Assembly (NCBI GenBank): GCA_964479745.1
Contig: CAYZNJ010000038.1
Location: 1 to 6,806 of the forward strand
Length of the DNA stretch: 6,806 bases
Source of the DNA: JACPNK01 sp964479745
GTDB taxonomy: Bacteria; Patescibacteriota; Minisyncoccia; 2-02-FULL-40-12; IGHO2-12-FULL-4
Direction of reading: 5' to 3'
Below are positions 6,650 to 6,806 of this stretch, piece by piece; positions within the stretch are counted from its first letter, which is position 1; the number at the start of each line of letters is the position of its first letter. A program made the position numbers and the translations under genes. A model generated the notes under the pieces. It saw nothing but the letters and a program-made list of their open reading frames with translations. It ran no database searches and had not been told where the DNA came from.

Positions 6650-6663
6650 ATCTTGTATAACGG
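6633..6663. repeat. Perfect 15-bp inverted repeat (palindrome)
   Basis: CCGTTATACAAGATC (6633-6647) and GATCTTGTATAACGG (6649-6663) are perfect reverse complements around a single C. As RNA this would be a hairpin of about 13 bp with a 5-nt loop; as DNA, an operator-like dyad. It lies 60 bp upstream of the HAD start. No T-tract follows on either strand, which argues against an intrinsic terminator. Confidence 0.92.
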
Positions 6664-6699
6664 CTTCTTCGGAAATCATTAAGACATTGTTTCTGAGGA

Positions 6700-6784
6700 C
6701 GCTCAAAGTTGCGAGCAGCACGGTTTGTCAACGACCCTGAGCTTTTTAGCAAAGGGCTCTTGACAAGGCGAGCAACTTTGCGCG
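6700..6784. repeat. 85-nt multi-segment hairpin (structured RNA or palindromic repeat element)
   Basis: Four nested pairings share one axis. CGCtCAAAGTTGC (6700-6712) pairs with GCAACTTTGcGCG (6772-6784), 12 of 13 positions. TTGTCAA (6725-6731) pairs with TTGACAA (6760-6766), CCCT (6735-6738) with AGGG (6753-6756), and GCT (6741-6743) with AGC (6748-6750), closed by a TTTT loop. Internal loops of 12/5, 3/3 and 2/2 nt separate them. The alignment of all segments suggests selected structure. The strand and function are unknown; neither side is followed by a clear U-tract. Confidence 0.6.
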
Positions 6785-6806
6785 ATGAGAAAAACTCGCT
6801 GGGTTT

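Larger units (their letters stand above)
6602..6675. repeat. Outer 8-bp inverted repeat enclosing the palindrome
   Basis: TTTCCGAA (6602-6609) and TTCGGAAA (6668-6675) are exact reverse complements flanking the tandem/inverted repeat block. They could close a larger cruciform or RNA stem around it. The two sides are unequal (23 nt unpaired on the left, 4 nt on the right), so a chance match is possible, though nesting around a strong palindrome makes it more notable. Confidence 0.45.
6574..6806. other. Non-coding, repeat-rich region upstream of the HAD gene
   Basis: This 233-bp stretch runs to the window edge with no gene I can support. The short open frames on both strands encode no recognisable motif and cross the palindromes. 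It is the probable promoter and leader of the minus-strand HAD gene, but no convincing -35/-10 pair was found: the TATAAG and TATAAC matches on the minus strand lie inside the repeat units and lack a -35. The repeat structures inside it are listed separately. Confidence 0.6.

Noticed and set aside
6633..6663. Palindrome as a Rho-independent terminator
   Set aside because: Neither strand has a T-rich run after the stem, and no upstream gene ends nearby on either strand within the window.
6344..6740. Short open frames on both strands at the right end (60-81 codons)
   Set aside because: They are antisense to the HAD gene or cross the palindromes, show no motifs and look like byproducts.
6760..6788. 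Perfect -35 TTGACA on the plus strand near the right edge
   Set aside because: It is one arm of the 85-nt hairpin, and no -10-like hexamer lies 16-18 bp downstream. The other arm gives TTGACA on the minus strand, also without a -10.

Overview
This window looks like a piece of a bacterial chromosome from a small-genome lineage. The best guess is Candidate Phyla Radiation / Patescibacteria (Parcubacteria-like). That placement is inference from several traits: an oligopeptide-binding-type protein held by an N-terminal membrane helix instead of a lipobox, a short two-activity phosphoglucose/phosphomannose isomerase, a eukaryote-PMM-like HAD phosphatase/mutase, a basic N-terminal extension on RNase J, a tRNA without an encoded CCA, and no clear Shine-Dalgarno sequence at any visible start. 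Codon use is moderately AT-rich and lysine-rich. The standard genetic code fits: no coding frame contains an internal UGA, and the Trp codons are UGG.

Layout. Plus strand: a membrane-anchored family-5 solute-binding protein (3-1859); 4 bp later a bifunctional glucose/mannose-6-phosphate isomerase that starts at GTG (1864-2802); 6 bp later a tRNA-Leu(CAG) (2809-2892); a short AT-rich gap with a weak terminator-like hairpin; RNase J (2950-4767); and tryptophanyl-tRNA synthetase (4806-5789). Minus strand: a HAD-IIB phosphomannomutase-like protein (6573-5767), convergent with trpS and overlapping its 3' end by 23 bp. The last 233 bp (6574-6806) have no convincing gene but are rich in nested inverted and tandem repeats.

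How the genes fit together. The isomerase could convert fructose-6-P to mannose-6-P, and the HAD protein resembles enzymes that handle mannose-6-P/mannose-1-P, so the window may hold two steps toward activated mannose for surface glycans. They are on opposite strands and not in one operon. RNase J, TrpRS and tRNA-Leu are housekeeping RNA-processing and translation functions. The solute-binding protein implies peptide or similar uptake, but no permease or ATPase gene is visible.

No defence system, CRISPR array, transposase or obviously new protein system is present. The least explained part is the right end: a 14-bp tandem repeat followed by an inverted copy (6622-6663), and a separate 85-nt multi-segment hairpin (6700-6784). 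These deserve a comparative search.
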